A DNA stretch of 64,000 nt, from assembly GCA_037975125.1 (NCBI GenBank), contig CM075862.1:41802424-41866423 (forward strand). The letters run 5' to 3'. Both the position numbers and the translations under genes were made by a program. The first letter of the stretch is position 1; each line of letters starts with the position of its first letter. Below, piece after piece: positions 41,001 through 50,411 of this stretch. The notes beneath the pieces were generated by a model that ran no database searches, was not told where the DNA came from, and saw nothing but the letters and a program-made list of their open reading frames with translations. Origin of the DNA: Latrodectus hesperus (taxonomy: Eukaryota; Arthropoda; Arachnida; Araneae; Theridiidae).

Positions 41001-42869
41001 CGAGAAAAGATCGCCATTATGTGCTAAGACATAAACATTTTTTCTTTTTAAACTTTGCCCAGAAGAACCGAAACGCGTAAAATAATTCATGCTATCAGTA
41101 AAAGCGTAAAACCTGTGGATCTTGCGTAAAATTTACGCACGATGCGTAAAAGTTGGCAGGTCTGCTTTTTATACCGATACAAAAATCAAATTTTTATAGA
41201 ATATTTATATCATCACAAATAGGAAAAACATCCATACTCTTTATAAGGTAACTATAATTGAAAACAAAGATTTTCATTTGTTCGCATAATATACATTTGG
41301 TCTGGTTGCTTAGGCTGTTTTCATTATCAGAAGACAGTGAGTTCGAACCTCAATGCAACTGAAGATTTGTTGTGTTCTCTAATGGTGGCTAGAGCATATA
41401 TAAAATATGTTGTAGTCAAAATGTCCTCCATGTGAAATAATACCTCTGCAGCTAGCAGGTCATGCTTGTGGGATTCTGATTATGAGGACCCACTCACTTT
41501 CTGTGTCATAATGCCACATCAAACACCACTTGTATTGCTGAAAAGTAAAAAGCCTAGTAGCCTAGAAATGAAATTTTTTTTAGAATTTGCATTTGATACC
41601 CAATGTAACCACTTTTTGTACATAATATAAGTATGATTATATTATAATAGTACTTAGAATATAATGTTTGTAGTTCAATTAAATCTAATGATTGTACAGA
41701 TTAGGGCTGATTGAATCTTGACCTATAGTTTAAAGTAGATTCTGGATTTTTACATACAACCATATGTGATGTGAGAATCAAATCCAGAAATTTGATTGGC
41801 ATTGTTTATTGATCAATGGTAAACTTTTGTTGATAAGGATTAATTAAGATTGCAATCTACATTTTAAAATACATTCCAAACCACTACAAACACTCGAGGC
41901 CTGAGATGTGGTTTAAACTCAGAAACTTAATAGTAAAATCCATTTAATAATTAATTCTTACGAATGAAAAATATTTATTATTTTACATCATTTCAAATTA
42001 TTATTTTATAGATAATAATACTTATTCTTTTTTTTTTCAAAATCAAAGAATTTTTATGAAGTCATATCAATTTTTAGTTTTGGTAAATCTTCGTTTGTAA
42101 CTACTATTAGTAAATATTCATAAATCACAACATGATTTCATGAAAAACTCATAAAAAATACTCTGTTTAGGAGTTAAAGGACAGTTACTTTAATATGCCA
42201 AAGTTGATTTTCTTTCAGCACGTCCTTTGCAAAGTATGGTATTACATTTGAAAATGGAGTGGATTTGATCTTTATAACATTAAAACAGATAACTCTTGCA
42301 ATTTGTATAAATTTAATTTACTGTGTATTAAGTTTCACATTCCACTATTCAATTCATTATTTTTATTTAGGCTTTAATTAAGATTTTTCCATATGAAGAA
42401 CAGTTGATCTCTTTGAGACATGCAACAAAAACTTGTTTTAGAGTTTAAGATAAACAGATCATAATAAAATAAGAAAAATTAAGCAAATTCATTTTAATCT
42501 TTTGCTTCCTTTCATATATTTTGAAACATAATGAATTGTATTTAACACATTATGAACTCCAATAAAATAAATGTAGTATCCTATTGTGATAAAATCAAAC
42601 ATACTTACCGTATTAAAAATTTTTTAAGTTAAACTCCCATTTATAAGATTATTTAGAATTACTATTAATATTTTATTAAACAAAAAATAAGTAAAATAAT
42701 GCATTCAATAAGGTTGGTCGAATAAACTAAAAAGATTTATAGACGTGAAACATTACATATCAAATTATTCACAAATTTAACAAAACATTCACTAACCAAC
42801 TTCATCCCCGGTAAGCCCATTAGCGACTAGTTTAATAATTTTACCCATATTATTTCTTAAAGCAAACAT
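28963..42869 (-). CDS. YRDC: YRDC, threonylcarbamoyl-AMP synthase (5 coding exons, 227 aa)
   Basis: The enzyme makes L-threonylcarbamoyl-AMP from threonine, bicarbonate and ATP. KEOPS (cytosol) or OSGEPL1 (mitochondria) then transfers it to A37 of ANN-decoding tRNAs (t6A). Five exons join in phase (73+181+235+137+58 = 684 nt) to a 227-residue open frame. Signature blocks appear in order: PTDTIYGIA (41-49), KGRHCEKP (65-72), LLPGPVTIVMER (99-110), GIRIP (126-130), PLALTSAN (145-152), IDGG (176-179) and GSTIIDLS (190-197). The length is that of a single YrdC domain without the Sua5 extension and is shorter than human YRDC, which has an N-terminal extension. The start is chosen because an in-frame TAG (42875-42873) lies two codons upstream; Met8 is an alternative start. 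Introns are 2354, 4686, 5538 and 645 bp, all GT-AG. No TATA box was recognised. Confidence 0.95.
29666..29802 (-). CDS. YRDC: YRDC coding exon 4
   Basis: Acceptor TCTTAG|G, donor GTG|GTAAGT. Encodes EFKELWPSLDLIIDGG and LGSTIIDLS, matching the conserved C-terminal half of metazoan YRDC. Confidence 0.94.
30533..30553. repeat. Poly-A run (21 A) in YRDC intron 3
   Basis: Twenty-one adenines. No retroelement body was recognised beside it. Confidence 0.95.
31240..31445 (-). mobile_element. tRNA-headed SINE, family A, copy 1 (YRDC intron 3)
   Basis: On the minus strand it begins with a box-A-like TGGTTGAGTGGTTAG and box-B-like GGGTGCGAATCGTGG, then CTTTCTCTGTGTGT, an ATCCCTTCACGTTCG-type segment and a CCCACTGTAAAGATGCCATC end. 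All blocks recur in the same order at 52845-52640. The tRNA promoter boxes plus a shared non-tRNA body define a SINE. A 126-codon open frame across it (31390-31010) is not a gene. Confidence 0.8.
33274..33491 (-). other. Open segment in YRDC intron 3, unassigned
   Basis: From TTTTAG|TCACTTGAAGAA the minus strand reads SLEEIFLMFLMISHHKDLTV then EEINKLLDESGEIF and runs to a stop near 33270. The helical acidic text resembles the tails of some pogo-like transposases, but too little is conserved to assign it. It could be a transposon scrap or chance. Confidence 0.2.
33655..33812 (+). repeat. Dispersed repeat, family D, copy 1
   Basis: Shares ordered blocks with the reverse complement of 47105-47275: CTCAACT then C-C-x-GA, CATAGTCGT/CATAGCCGT, TTCTGAGA, and a GGTTAATAT end. 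No terminal inverted repeat or promoter box was recognised, so its class is unknown. Confidence 0.6.
34100..35180 (+). pseudogene. Mariner-type transposase, inactivated (YRDC intron 3)
   Basis: The N-terminal helix-turn-helix text starts near 34111 (MNIKFCIFLGMRAMETFKML). A linker piece (STDVNIEKV) follows at about 34300, then the catalytic half at 34602-35087 in one frame with a TAG at 34791. Blocks include VFFDIQGIVDLEFIIEGCTV, VLLHDNIPAHRS and HSPDLAPSNFFLFPEL, typical of mariner. Two catalytic aspartates are replaced: the VTGDE block reads VTVYE, and the last block has SN where mariners have an SD/CD. Several stops and frameshifts at 34390-34560 confirm death. No terminal inverted repeats were located. 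Confidence 0.88.
35341..35575 (-). CDS. YRDC: YRDC coding exon 3
   Basis: Acceptor TTTAG|A, donor CAA|GTAAGT. Encodes residues 86-163 plus the last base of codon 85, including LLPGPVTIVMER, GIRIP and ALTSAN. Confidence 0.95.
36426..37324 (-). mobile_element. 899-bp non-autonomous TIR element, family T, copy 1 (YRDC intron 2)
   Basis: Ends are GGAACTAGTAGGGTATCTAC on the left and a diverged GTA...TACC on the right. They match the ends of the copy at 57715-58932 in opposite orientation. The flanking octamers TTGAAAAC (36418-36425) and TCGAAAAC (37325-37332) differ at one base, giving an 8-bp target duplication. The interior aligns block by block with copy 2 (for example ATTTATTTCGACATTTT, TTCGTTTGTCACCAG and TTTGGCGAGAAAT). 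No transposase frame. An 8-bp duplication fits hAT, P, Merlin or Sola1-type elements; the ends do not decide which. Confidence 0.85.
39319..39680 (+). mobile_element. tRNA-headed SINE, family B, copy 1 (YRDC intron 2)
   Basis: The head reads CATGGTAGCCATCG to GGGGTTCAATTCAC (drifted box A and box B). The body, with GTACATGTGATATACATG, GAATCGAAAGTCCTGTG, GAGTGGATCCTCTGGT and GTGCTCTATTTAAACGAAAG, recurs in reverse at 50811-50412. The length of about 360-400 bp is long for a SINE. Confidence 0.8.
40262..40442 (-). CDS. YRDC: YRDC coding exon 2
   Basis: Acceptor TTTCTAG|TG, donor AAA|GTAAGT. Carries PTDTIYGIA and KGRHCEKP, the N-terminal nucleotide and threonine-binding part of the fold. A second AG six bases further in (exon start 40436) is in frame and would drop two residues. 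Confidence 0.93.
40737..41161. mobile_element. About 425-bp TIR element in YRDC intron 1
   Basis: ACCTGCCAACTTT at 40737-40749 and its exact reverse complement AAAGTTGGCAGGT at 41149-41161 bound the segment. Near the right end the word GCGTAAAA, or its complement, occurs repeatedly (41078-41150), as expected for subterminal binding motifs. The ends resemble hAT-type CCTGCCAA termini, but no clean target duplication was found. A 61-codon open frame inside has no family resemblance. Confidence 0.65.
41299..41555 (+). mobile_element. Probable tRNA-headed SINE, single copy seen
   Basis: The head GGTTGCTTAGGCTGTTTTC followed by GTGAGTTCGAACCTC has box-A and box-B character and correct spacing. 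A less AT-rich body follows. No second copy exists in the window, so family status is inferred. Confidence 0.45.
41800..41935 (-). mobile_element. tRNA-headed SINE, family C, copy 2 (decayed)
   Basis: The blocks CCAAACCACTACAAACACTC and GTGGTTTAAACTCAGAAAC correspond to CCGAACCACTACAAACATCC and GGGTTTCGAACACTCGAAC of the copy at 51910-52075. Confidence 0.5.
42797..42869 (-). CDS. YRDC: YRDC coding exon 1
   Basis: Encodes residues 1-24 plus the first base of codon 25 (MFALRNNMGKIIKLVANG to GDEV). The donor is G|GTTAGT. The short N-terminus is not an obvious mitochondrial presequence. Confidence 0.85.
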
Positions 42870-43127
42870 GATCTATATTACAAATAGAATCTCACGGAAA
42901 TCATTTTCCATAAATTAAATTGAATAAGCATTACAATAATAAGAATTACTTAACAATTACTGTTCTTTAATTACACTAAAAATGGACACATTGCATATAA
43001 ATCTCCAACAAACTTTTCACCCAAAAACGTGATGCAATGTTTACATCATGAAAAATTTGAGAAATCGTTACAGTCATGGATAGTCGCAACATTTATCTCA
43101 TTTACAGCTTTTTGGGAAAACATCAGC
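42870..43127 (-). promoter_or_regulatory. Presumed 5' UTR and promoter side of YRDC
   Basis: The 258 bases upstream of the YRDC start codon. Stops in the coding frame show that it is not coding. No TATA box, initiator or CpG island was recognised, so a promoter here is inferred from position only. Confidence 0.3.
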
Positions 43128-43600
43128 TTAGAGATGGTAAATTCTGTAAAGTTTAGGATAGATAGCGCAACTATCGTACTGATGTAGAAAACTTCCGGTA
43201 CGAAATAATTTTATTATTCTAATGATATTTCCGTTGTTTATTGTGATATTTTATTTTTGGGTTTCACTCTGGTATGCGTTGTTTTAAAATATTCATTTGA
43301 AAATAACTTATCAAATAAACTTTATTGATGTGCAATAAGCAAGTAAAAGTAATAGTTATTGAGATTTGGATCCTATGGATGGAAATTTCTGTAAAGCGTA
43401 GAATAGAGGTCGCTACTACCGTGGAGATCTAAAAAACTTCCTGCTTACAATTCCATTATTGTCTTATACCATCATGCTTGTTTTCTGTAGTTTCCATTGC
43501 TTTTGAGAAATATTAATTTAAAAGTAACTATCCTATAAATTTTTTTGAAATGCAGAAAGCAAATAAAGTTAATAGTTATTGCGTAACATTTGGTTGCAAT
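43128..43600 (+). repeat. Tandem duplication, about 235-bp unit, two copies
   Basis: Copy 1 (about 43128-43369) and copy 2 (about 43372-43600) share ordered blocks: TTCTGTAAAG, GATAG.GCGCAACTA against AGAGGTCGCTACTA, AAAAACTTCC, TTGTTTTA/TGTTTTCTG and AATAGTTATTG near the end. They are well diverged, so the duplication is old. It lies between YRDC and the THAP-like frame, and copy 2 runs into that frame. Confidence 0.7.
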
Positions 43601-43681
43601 ATGCGAGCTGGAACAAATTTATTTAAGCAATTGAAGATGTTCAAATTTCCAATGAAACCCGATTTACAATCTTTAATTTAA
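43550..43681 (+). pseudogene. THAP-type zinc-finger N-terminal fragment (43 codons)
   Basis: ATG at 43550 opens a frame reading VNSYCVTFGCNMRAG then MFKFPMKPDLQSLI and TAA. The C-x4-C pair followed by an FKFP-x-KPDL block is the start of a THAP DNA-binding domain, which continues with a tryptophan and a C-x2-H pair about 40 residues later; those are absent here. No splice donor precedes the stop. It therefore looks like a truncated gene or transposon (P-element and THAP9-type proteins also start with THAP). The homologous part of the upstream duplicate is interrupted by TGA. Confidence 0.5.
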
Positions 43682-43689
43682 TTAAATAT

Positions 43690-44405
43690 ATATTAAATCA
43701 ATTCTTAAAAATAAGACTTAAATTTTAATTGCAATGAAAACCAAGATTTAATTAAAATATTAATAAACAACAAGTAAATAAACACATCATAACAATTTTG
43801 TTCCACTCATTATTGATGCCAATTCATATATTCCAGCATGATCAAGAAAATTTTAATGAAATTTATAATACAATAAAGGAAAGCATAAATAATGCCTTGC
43901 TTAATATTTAAAATGATTTATAGTTCAATCGCACACAAAATATATTTCCTGAAATTTTGGAATAAATGCATAAAATTAAAAATTTATTAGAGAAGAAAAT
44001 GATTAACAATTGAGATAAATAATAACAAGAGTTTAAATGTAGGTTACGATACATCATTCATCAACATACATTGATCCTAACATCGCCAATTAATAAGAGC
44101 GATTCCTCGCAAAATATGGTTATCCATCAGGATTATTTAAGTAAAAATTAAAAAGAAATTTTTAAATATACGGGATCACCATTGATTGCACTCTTATTAA
44201 AAATTATGATTTTAACGGATAAAATAAAAAAATTTTCGAAAACAGAAATAAATACCTAAAAATATTTAAATAAAAATTTTTGCGATTGCATTGATTTTCA
44301 ATAGGAAGAGAGAAAACCGGAAGTATTTGAGATGGCTTCTGGTCAACTGAGGTTTGTTTTTGTTTACACTGAAAACTCCATCCATTTCAACCCACCTCAT
44401 TTCTA
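43690..44405. repeat. Segmental duplication, copy A
   Basis: Aligns in direct orientation with 45330-45995 at offsets of about 1604-1622. Shared words include CAAGTAAATAAACA, CCTTGCTTAATATTT, GAGATAAATAATAA/AAGATAAATAATAATAA, TTGATTTTCA, GGAA(A)GAGAGA and GAAAACTCCATCCAT. A 5'-UTR-like stretch with ATGGCTTCTGGTCAACTGAG|GTTTGT (44332 on) occurs only in this copy. Confidence 0.8.
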
Positions 44406-44688
44406 AAAGGAGCGATAAACCAGAGACCAAGGAAACCGATCTATCGGCAAGAGCGATAATCAGGCAAGAAGATTTTAGTAGAACTCTTCATTTTCTAGTT
44501 TTTAATAATTTCATAAACGACATTATGAACATTTCAAAAATAAAATATACTTCTCGACTCAATGCTTAAATGAATTAAGTTGTTTTCCAGTTTCCTTTGC
44601 ATACATTTCTTCTATCGTATCATGCATATCGACTGTTCGTTACCTCATTTTTTCCATTTTATCTATTGTCTTCCTGTAGACTATATAG

Positions 44689-45245
44689 CAGAGGTGGCCA
44701 AGCTTCCTGATAGTCCAAGCGAATTTTCAAAATTTGAAGTTTTTCGAGAGCCCCAATTAAATACGTATTTAAAAAAATATGCAAAAAAGGTATTAAATTT
44801 TTTTACAGAAATTATATTTATTGAAATCATAAATAAAAGTACAAAATATGCATATTGAATTTAGATATTAAAACCTAAACACATTTATTTTACTTTCCTT
44901 GATAATTCTTTAAAATTTGGTGAATAATTAGTGACAGTACTTCTTAGTAATTCTTTGAGATTTTGGTTAATTATTACTGATCGGTGTTTGAATTTCACGA
45001 ATTTCAAAGAGGAATAAAATGATTCACATAAGTACGTTGTTTCGAATATTGTAATATTTCGAAAAGCAGCCTTTTTTAATTCAAGAAACTTCGATTCTGG
45101 TACAAATTTCCAAAATTTAGTAATCGGTATCGATTTATATTTTAACTGTAGAGCTTAAGCCTCTCTCGGGTATATTTATCGGGAGCCACAAATAATTCTT
45201 CAAAGAGCCACATGTGGGTCGCGAGCCGCAGGTTGGCCACCCCTA
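44689..45245 (-). mobile_element. 557-bp hAT element with TIRs and 8-bp target duplication
   Basis: The ends CAGAGGTGGCCAAGC and GGTTGGCCACCCCTA are inverted copies of a classic hAT terminus. The flanks CTATATAG (44681-44688) and CTATATAT (45246-45253) form an 8-bp duplication with one mismatch. The interior keeps only the transposase C-terminus (44885-45154, minus), so this is an internally deleted derivative of a longer element. It sits between the two copies of the 43.7/45.3 kb duplication. Confidence 0.9.
44885..45154 (-). pseudogene. hAT transposase C-terminal dimerisation domain, open fragment
   Basis: An 89-codon frame without ATG, bounded upstream by TAA (45157-45155) and ending in its own TAA. 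It reads ITKFWKFVPESKFLELKKAA, then TTYLCESFYSSLKFVKFKHR, then NLKELLRSTVTNYSPNFKEL. This is the hATC region (TYLCES-x-FS-x-x-K-x-x-K-x-KHRS ... L-x-x-LLR-x-x-x-TNY-x-P-x-F) with no interruption. The usual glycine before TTY is glutamate. The catalytic and BED-finger parts are deleted, so the fragment cannot transpose by itself. Confidence 0.85.
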
Positions 45246-45329
45246 CTATATATGATTTTACTCAACTTTAGAACTAGTATAATATTGATAATTCTTAAAT
45301 TTAATTGTTAGATAATGTAAATAAATCAA

Positions 45330-45995
45330 TTCAAATAAGAACTCTATTTTTATTGCAATAATAACTAGGCATTAATGAAAAACATTAATAAATTGCAAGT
45401 AAATAAACATAATATTCTTATTACCCTCATTATTTATACCAATTTATGTAAAATCCAAGTAATAAAGTATATTATAATAAAATTTATAATATTATAAATG
45501 ATAACATATAATAACACCTTGCTTAATATTTGATGAATTTTGTGTTTCAATTTGACGCAAAATGTATTCTCTTTAATTTTCAAATAAATATAAAACTTAA
45601 AAAGAACATAACTCACAGTTAAGATAAATAATAATAACTACAGTAAAAATGTTAGCTCTAATACCAATACATCCCCAAATTATTCTAATTTCACTAATTA
45701 AAGTTATTCTCCACAAAATATTCAACTCATCAAAATTATTTAAATTGAAACTTAAAAAGTTAAAAAAAAAAAAAAACTGAGTGAGCATTATGGACTGCAC
45801 TTTCTAAAAAAAATTTTTTTTAACTGATAAAATTAAAAAATTTCAAAAATAATAAATACTTAAATTTATTTAAAAGGAAAATTTAGCAATTCTTTTGATT
45901 TTCAGTGGAAAGAGAGATAACCGAAAATATTTGAAATCACTTCTTAATTACCAACAAATATTTTTTGATTACATTGAAAACTCCATCCATACAGA
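45330..45995. repeat. Segmental duplication, copy B
   Basis: Direct-orientation partner of 43690-44405. The alignment fades after GAAAACTCCATCCATAC near 45991. Confidence 0.8.
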
Positions 45996-46493
45996 AAAAT
46001 TAGGAGTGGAAAAAGTTTGACGTGATTCAGGGTAGTCTGCGTAAATCATAAGAAAGGAACTGCGATGATTTCAGTTGAATTTATAATTATTTGCTTTGGA
46101 AAACTTTTTGCTCATACCACGTGTATTTTATATATTCGAGTCTCTAATTTCAGTATTTGTACATTTTAAGAAATAATTAACATACCGTTTCATTTTTCAG
46201 TTTATAATTGCAAAATTAAATATGCTAATGAACCTGAAATATTTTTGTTTCGACTCTTTAAATAAAAAGCATTGGCACAGAAAAATAGTAGTATCGCTTA
46301 CTGCTGTAAGATTTTGAAATCATTTCTAATTCTGGAGTAAATAGTGTATATTTCTTAATATTATTCCGAATATATTTTTATTTTTTAATATTTTTTATAA
46401 TTATTTAACATTTATTTTTCAATATTTATTTTCTTGGATTCATTTTTTCCTAAAGAGTTTCGTCTTAATAAAGTTTAATTCTTTATATCGGAT

Positions 46494-46980
46494 ATGTTAT
46501 ACACGGAGAACTTTTTTGCATCGAAGTTATTGTTTGAGGGACTGGATTTTTTTGAAGAAAAATTTGGAAGAACATTAAAAGTTCCTTTTATATACTTAAA
46601 ACCGAATCAAGATGCTATTCCCTTAGAATTATCTCAATGCCCATTAAATTTGCTGACAGCAAAAGTAAACTCTAGAGAAGTTCTTGACGGTAATATTTGA
46701 AATCTTTCAGAATCAAACAAGCGATTATGAAAGTTTAAGAGCTAAAGAAAAATATGATAAACTGAATAATTTTAGTGATTTAAGTCAATTCTTATAGAGA
46801 GTGCTTACATTGCTAAAAATTATCTGATTTCAGGACAATTGTTCAAAAGAAGGATGCTATAAGGATTTTAAATATTGTAAAGGCAACTCCAGACCTTTAC
46901 TGGTTTGTCACAATTAGTTCTGATTTAAATGTAACTGAGTTTATTTAAAAAAGTTTTATTAACAAATCTAGGTAAGTAAA
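46494..46980 (+). other. Decayed coding-like segment, unassigned
   Basis: A 68-codon frame opens at 46494 (MLYTENFFASKLLFEGLDFF, then FGRTLKVPFIYLKPNQDAI, then PLELSQCPLNLLTAKVNSRE) and ends in TGA. After it, another frame at 46830-46950 reads IVQKKDAIRILNIVKATPDL then YWFVTISSDLNVTEFI. Both are protein-like for this composition and could be parts of one dead gene or mobile element. I recognise no family. A donor-like ACG|GTAATA lies near 46690 and a CAG acceptor near 46710. Confidence 0.3.
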
Positions 46981-47104
46981 AATAACCTATTAAAATCAAT
47001 GATATAAATGAATAAAAAATCCAATCAAATCTGTGAAATTTCTCATTGTAAAGGATGCATACGATATTCTTGAAATGCTTTTAGATTTAATTTTTGAGTT
47101 GATC

Positions 47105-47275
47105 GATATATTAACCTTTTCCTTCCGACAGTGCAACTGTTGTACTATAAAAGTAACTGTCTCAGAATACGGCTATGGTATAGTAGTTATACCATGGTTT
47201 AAATTTTTCCCTTTCGAGCATTTGACTTTCGCCTGATTGAATTTCCCTCAGGTAGTTGAAGGAGACTCAATTACC
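47105..47275 (-). repeat. Dispersed repeat, family D, copy 2
   Basis: Reverse complement of the repeat at 33655-33812 with matching blocks. A 67-codon frame running over it (47033-47236) is therefore not considered a gene. Confidence 0.6.
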
Positions 47276-47639
47276 ACCATTTTGAAAAGAAGCAATTGCG
47301 GATAATTTAGGCAAAAATGGATATGTTGGCTTATGTCTTTCAAAAAAGAAAAAAAAAAAACAAGTTTGTATTTTCATTTGAACAGATATTTTTCATTTTT
47401 AGATTAATTTTTTTAATGAATCTACACTGTAAAGTTTAGAATGTAAATTAATAAAAAAATTGGATAATTTAAGAAAAAAAGTTTTACGAATAGTGATGCT
47501 TATAATGAGTCTGAAAGAAATCTTATTTTTCTTGATGGCAATATAAATATTGCATCTTGGGAGGTTTGAGATACAACAACATCTGAAAAAGAGAAGCAAA
47601 TTTTGAAATCTATAAGATAAACGCGGAGACACATGATTT

Positions 47640-47850
47640 GAATGAATGACGACCGAACCACCAAGCGGATCTTCGAAGTCAAACCATCGAAAAAGAGGAA
47701 GAGCAAGGATTCGGTGGATTGATTGCTTCTAAACAGATTTAAAAATTTAAAATTAAAAACTGAAAGATTCCATCCAGGAAGAAGTCAACTTGGAACTCGA
47801 TTCTGTGGAAGGTCATGGGCCACCCTGGGTAGGCATGCCAATAAAGAAGA
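47640..47850 (+). pseudogene. LINE polymerase C-terminal tail, decayed
   Basis: Frame pieces read TTKRIFEVKPSKKRKSKD, then a WIDC-like run, LKLKTERFHPGRSQLGTR, and GRSWATLGRHANKE. This follows the order of the RTE/CR1-like tail (KRI-x-E-x-K-P ... R-x-RW-x-D ... R-x-x-W-x-x-x-L). Stops and frameshifts are present. Confidence 0.4.
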
Positions 47851-50411
47851 ATGAAAATATAGATATTGATTCATCAAGGGCATTTGATTTTGGTTAGCGT
47901 AATACTAATGTCAATAACAAGCTCATTAATTTTAAATTTATAAAAAATCCCTGTATCGCTCTATGAATAAAATACTTGGCTGAATTATTTATTCGTTTTA
48001 TCTGTGAATACACTCCATTTCTATGGAGAATATATTTACAAATCTTCAAATTTAGACCGATAATTAAAAAAAAATAACTGAATCATAATAGACAAATATT
48101 GATGTATTAGAACTAAATTTTTTTTCCATTTTTCTTTTAGTTAGATGATTGATAGTGACGATATTAATAGTTTTTTTTAAAAAATTAATGGGAATTCTTG
48201 TTTTCCAAAAGATTATGTAACGTGATAAATTTTGTAAAATTTCAAGATTTTTGGTATATAAATTTATTGAAAAATCATAAGATTTTTGATAAATATAAGA
48301 TTTTACTATTGCAAAAATAAAATAAATTTTGATAAAAATTATAATAGATTATAGAAATTATAAGAAAATGTTTGATTTTTTGGAAGTCGTTTTTAAAGTT
48401 TTCTTTAAAAAAAACTTTTATTTTCTCGAAGAATAGTCCTATTTATGTAGTTATCATAGAATTCATTGGAAGAAAGAGAGAGAAAGAGAGAGAGAGTTTG
48501 ATATTTAAACAATATATATTCCTAAAAAGAAAAACTAGAGTAAATATTACGAATGTATTATTTGTAATATGTGTGAAATGTTTAATTCTAGAATAATAAA
48601 AAGGAAATGCAATGATTAGTTTTGCTTACATTTTTATGCTTGATAGATATTTTTAGAAGTTATAAATAAAAATTTTATAGCATTGATGCCAAATTTGATT
48701 GAAAACCAGTGATATTTCTGCCAGATTTTGAATGTCTTCTACAACACATTTGTTAAAGAGTTACGTTTTTCCTACCAGATGTAAGTACTTAGAGTGATAC
48801 CTTTATACATGTAAAACACTATTCAAGTTTTATAACATATTATAATTTTAATATGAGTAAGCTAAATGAATGTAATTATTACTGTTCCAATCATCATGAA
48901 AAACGCCCCATATTCCGATTTCGAAAGAGATTTTTTTTGCCAACAAAACTAAATAGCACCTTTTATCAGAAATAAAATTAAAACAATATAAAGAAGAACA
49001 ATGTCCTACTTTAAATGTACTTTTTAATGATGCTCCAAACACTTCTCAAAAATGTTTGTTACTACTTTTGATTATAATACGGAAATTCTGTGTATGAAAT
49101 TTCTTAATATTTAGAAAAATTTCTAAAAATTAAAATAAATACTAGAAAATAAGACTAAACAGGGACATTCTAGTCCCAAATTCAGTAGTTATGAGCATTC
49201 CCCAAACCGTGCAAATGCGTCCTGTATAAATTGTATTTCAAAGTCATTGTAGATCAACCTCAAAGCGACTAAGAAACTGAAGTGTGGACCAATGCCTAGT
49301 CTCGAAATCATATGGAAGAAACCTTTGCATAATTTGAAACAGCGCATAATCTTCTGAAAAGTTAAAAGGCCAAATTCAATTCTTCTGGATTTGTAAGTGT
49401 ACGGACTTTAGTATTGGAGTATATGATGGAAGTTTTATCCGCTTTTATACATCAGAAGCGCAACATTACCTCTTTCTGTCTCACTTCTGCCAAAATAGAC
49501 TTCCTTTCTCTTTTAGAATGAACATTAAACAAGCTTGTTTCTTCAAATTATGTAACAGCATTCGAAGATTTCTGCCAATAGACGTTATTTTTAAATTGAT
49601 TTAGAACAACAATGGCAGAATTTCCATATTGGAAAAAAATTTAACTAACAGAAATTAAGATCTGGTAACCTTAACGTTGTCCTAATTAGCAATAGAAGGC
49701 ATTTTGAAAACGAAATTTCTTATGAAAATTTGAAGAGTTGGACATGAGAGAGATAGAGAGAGAAATCTCTCTTGAATATAATCCTTCCTTCTTCTCCTTC
49801 ACAATGATTACGTAAGAGAACTTTATTTTTGCTCTGAAAGACATTTCTCTAATGGAACGTTTAATTTTTCTCATGTTAATTTCTAAAATGATTTCTTTTT
49901 TAAATTTTAGTTGAGAATTAAGAGCAGCGAGCTTTAATGTAATTTATGTAAAATTTTAAGTGTTTTAACCAAAGTTTATATTTTAGAATGAGAGATTCCA
50001 TAATTTATTGAGTCAAAGGTATTGCTTTAAAATGGCTTATGGAGGAAAAGTGGGGGAAATCAAAATAAAAAAATATAGTCATTAATCTGTAATTAATTAA
50101 AAACTTCCTATGGTGATTAAATTTCGAATTAATTTTTATTCATTTAAGCAAATTTTTATTTCTTCATCCTATAAGAAATTTCGCAACTTTCTGAGCAATA
50201 GTTTTGACTGTTGAAAACTTAAATAGCGTTTTGCTTTATTATGGTAGATTTAAGTGGGCTTTTTGCATAAGATTATTGTCTTATAACACTGTAAGTTGAG
50301 TTTTTCTCCCAATTTACAGGCGAATTGAGTTAAATACATTATTACATATATTTTGATTATTTTAGAAATATCGGAAAAAACTATTTTATAATTAAAATTA
50401 TAAATGCCAGT
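47851..50411. other. No gene seen; one less AT-rich patch at 49180-49680
   Basis: Short (GA)n runs at 48470-48495 and 49745-49765. The patch at 49180-49680 has mixed composition and no recognisable frame; it may be an old repeat. Confidence 0.4.

Noticed and set aside
44580..44858. 92-codon plus-strand frame
   Set aside because: It crosses the left TIR of the hAT element, whose real coding remnant is on the minus strand.
47033..47236. 67-codon plus-strand frame
   Set aside because: It overlaps dispersed repeat D, shared with 33655-33812.
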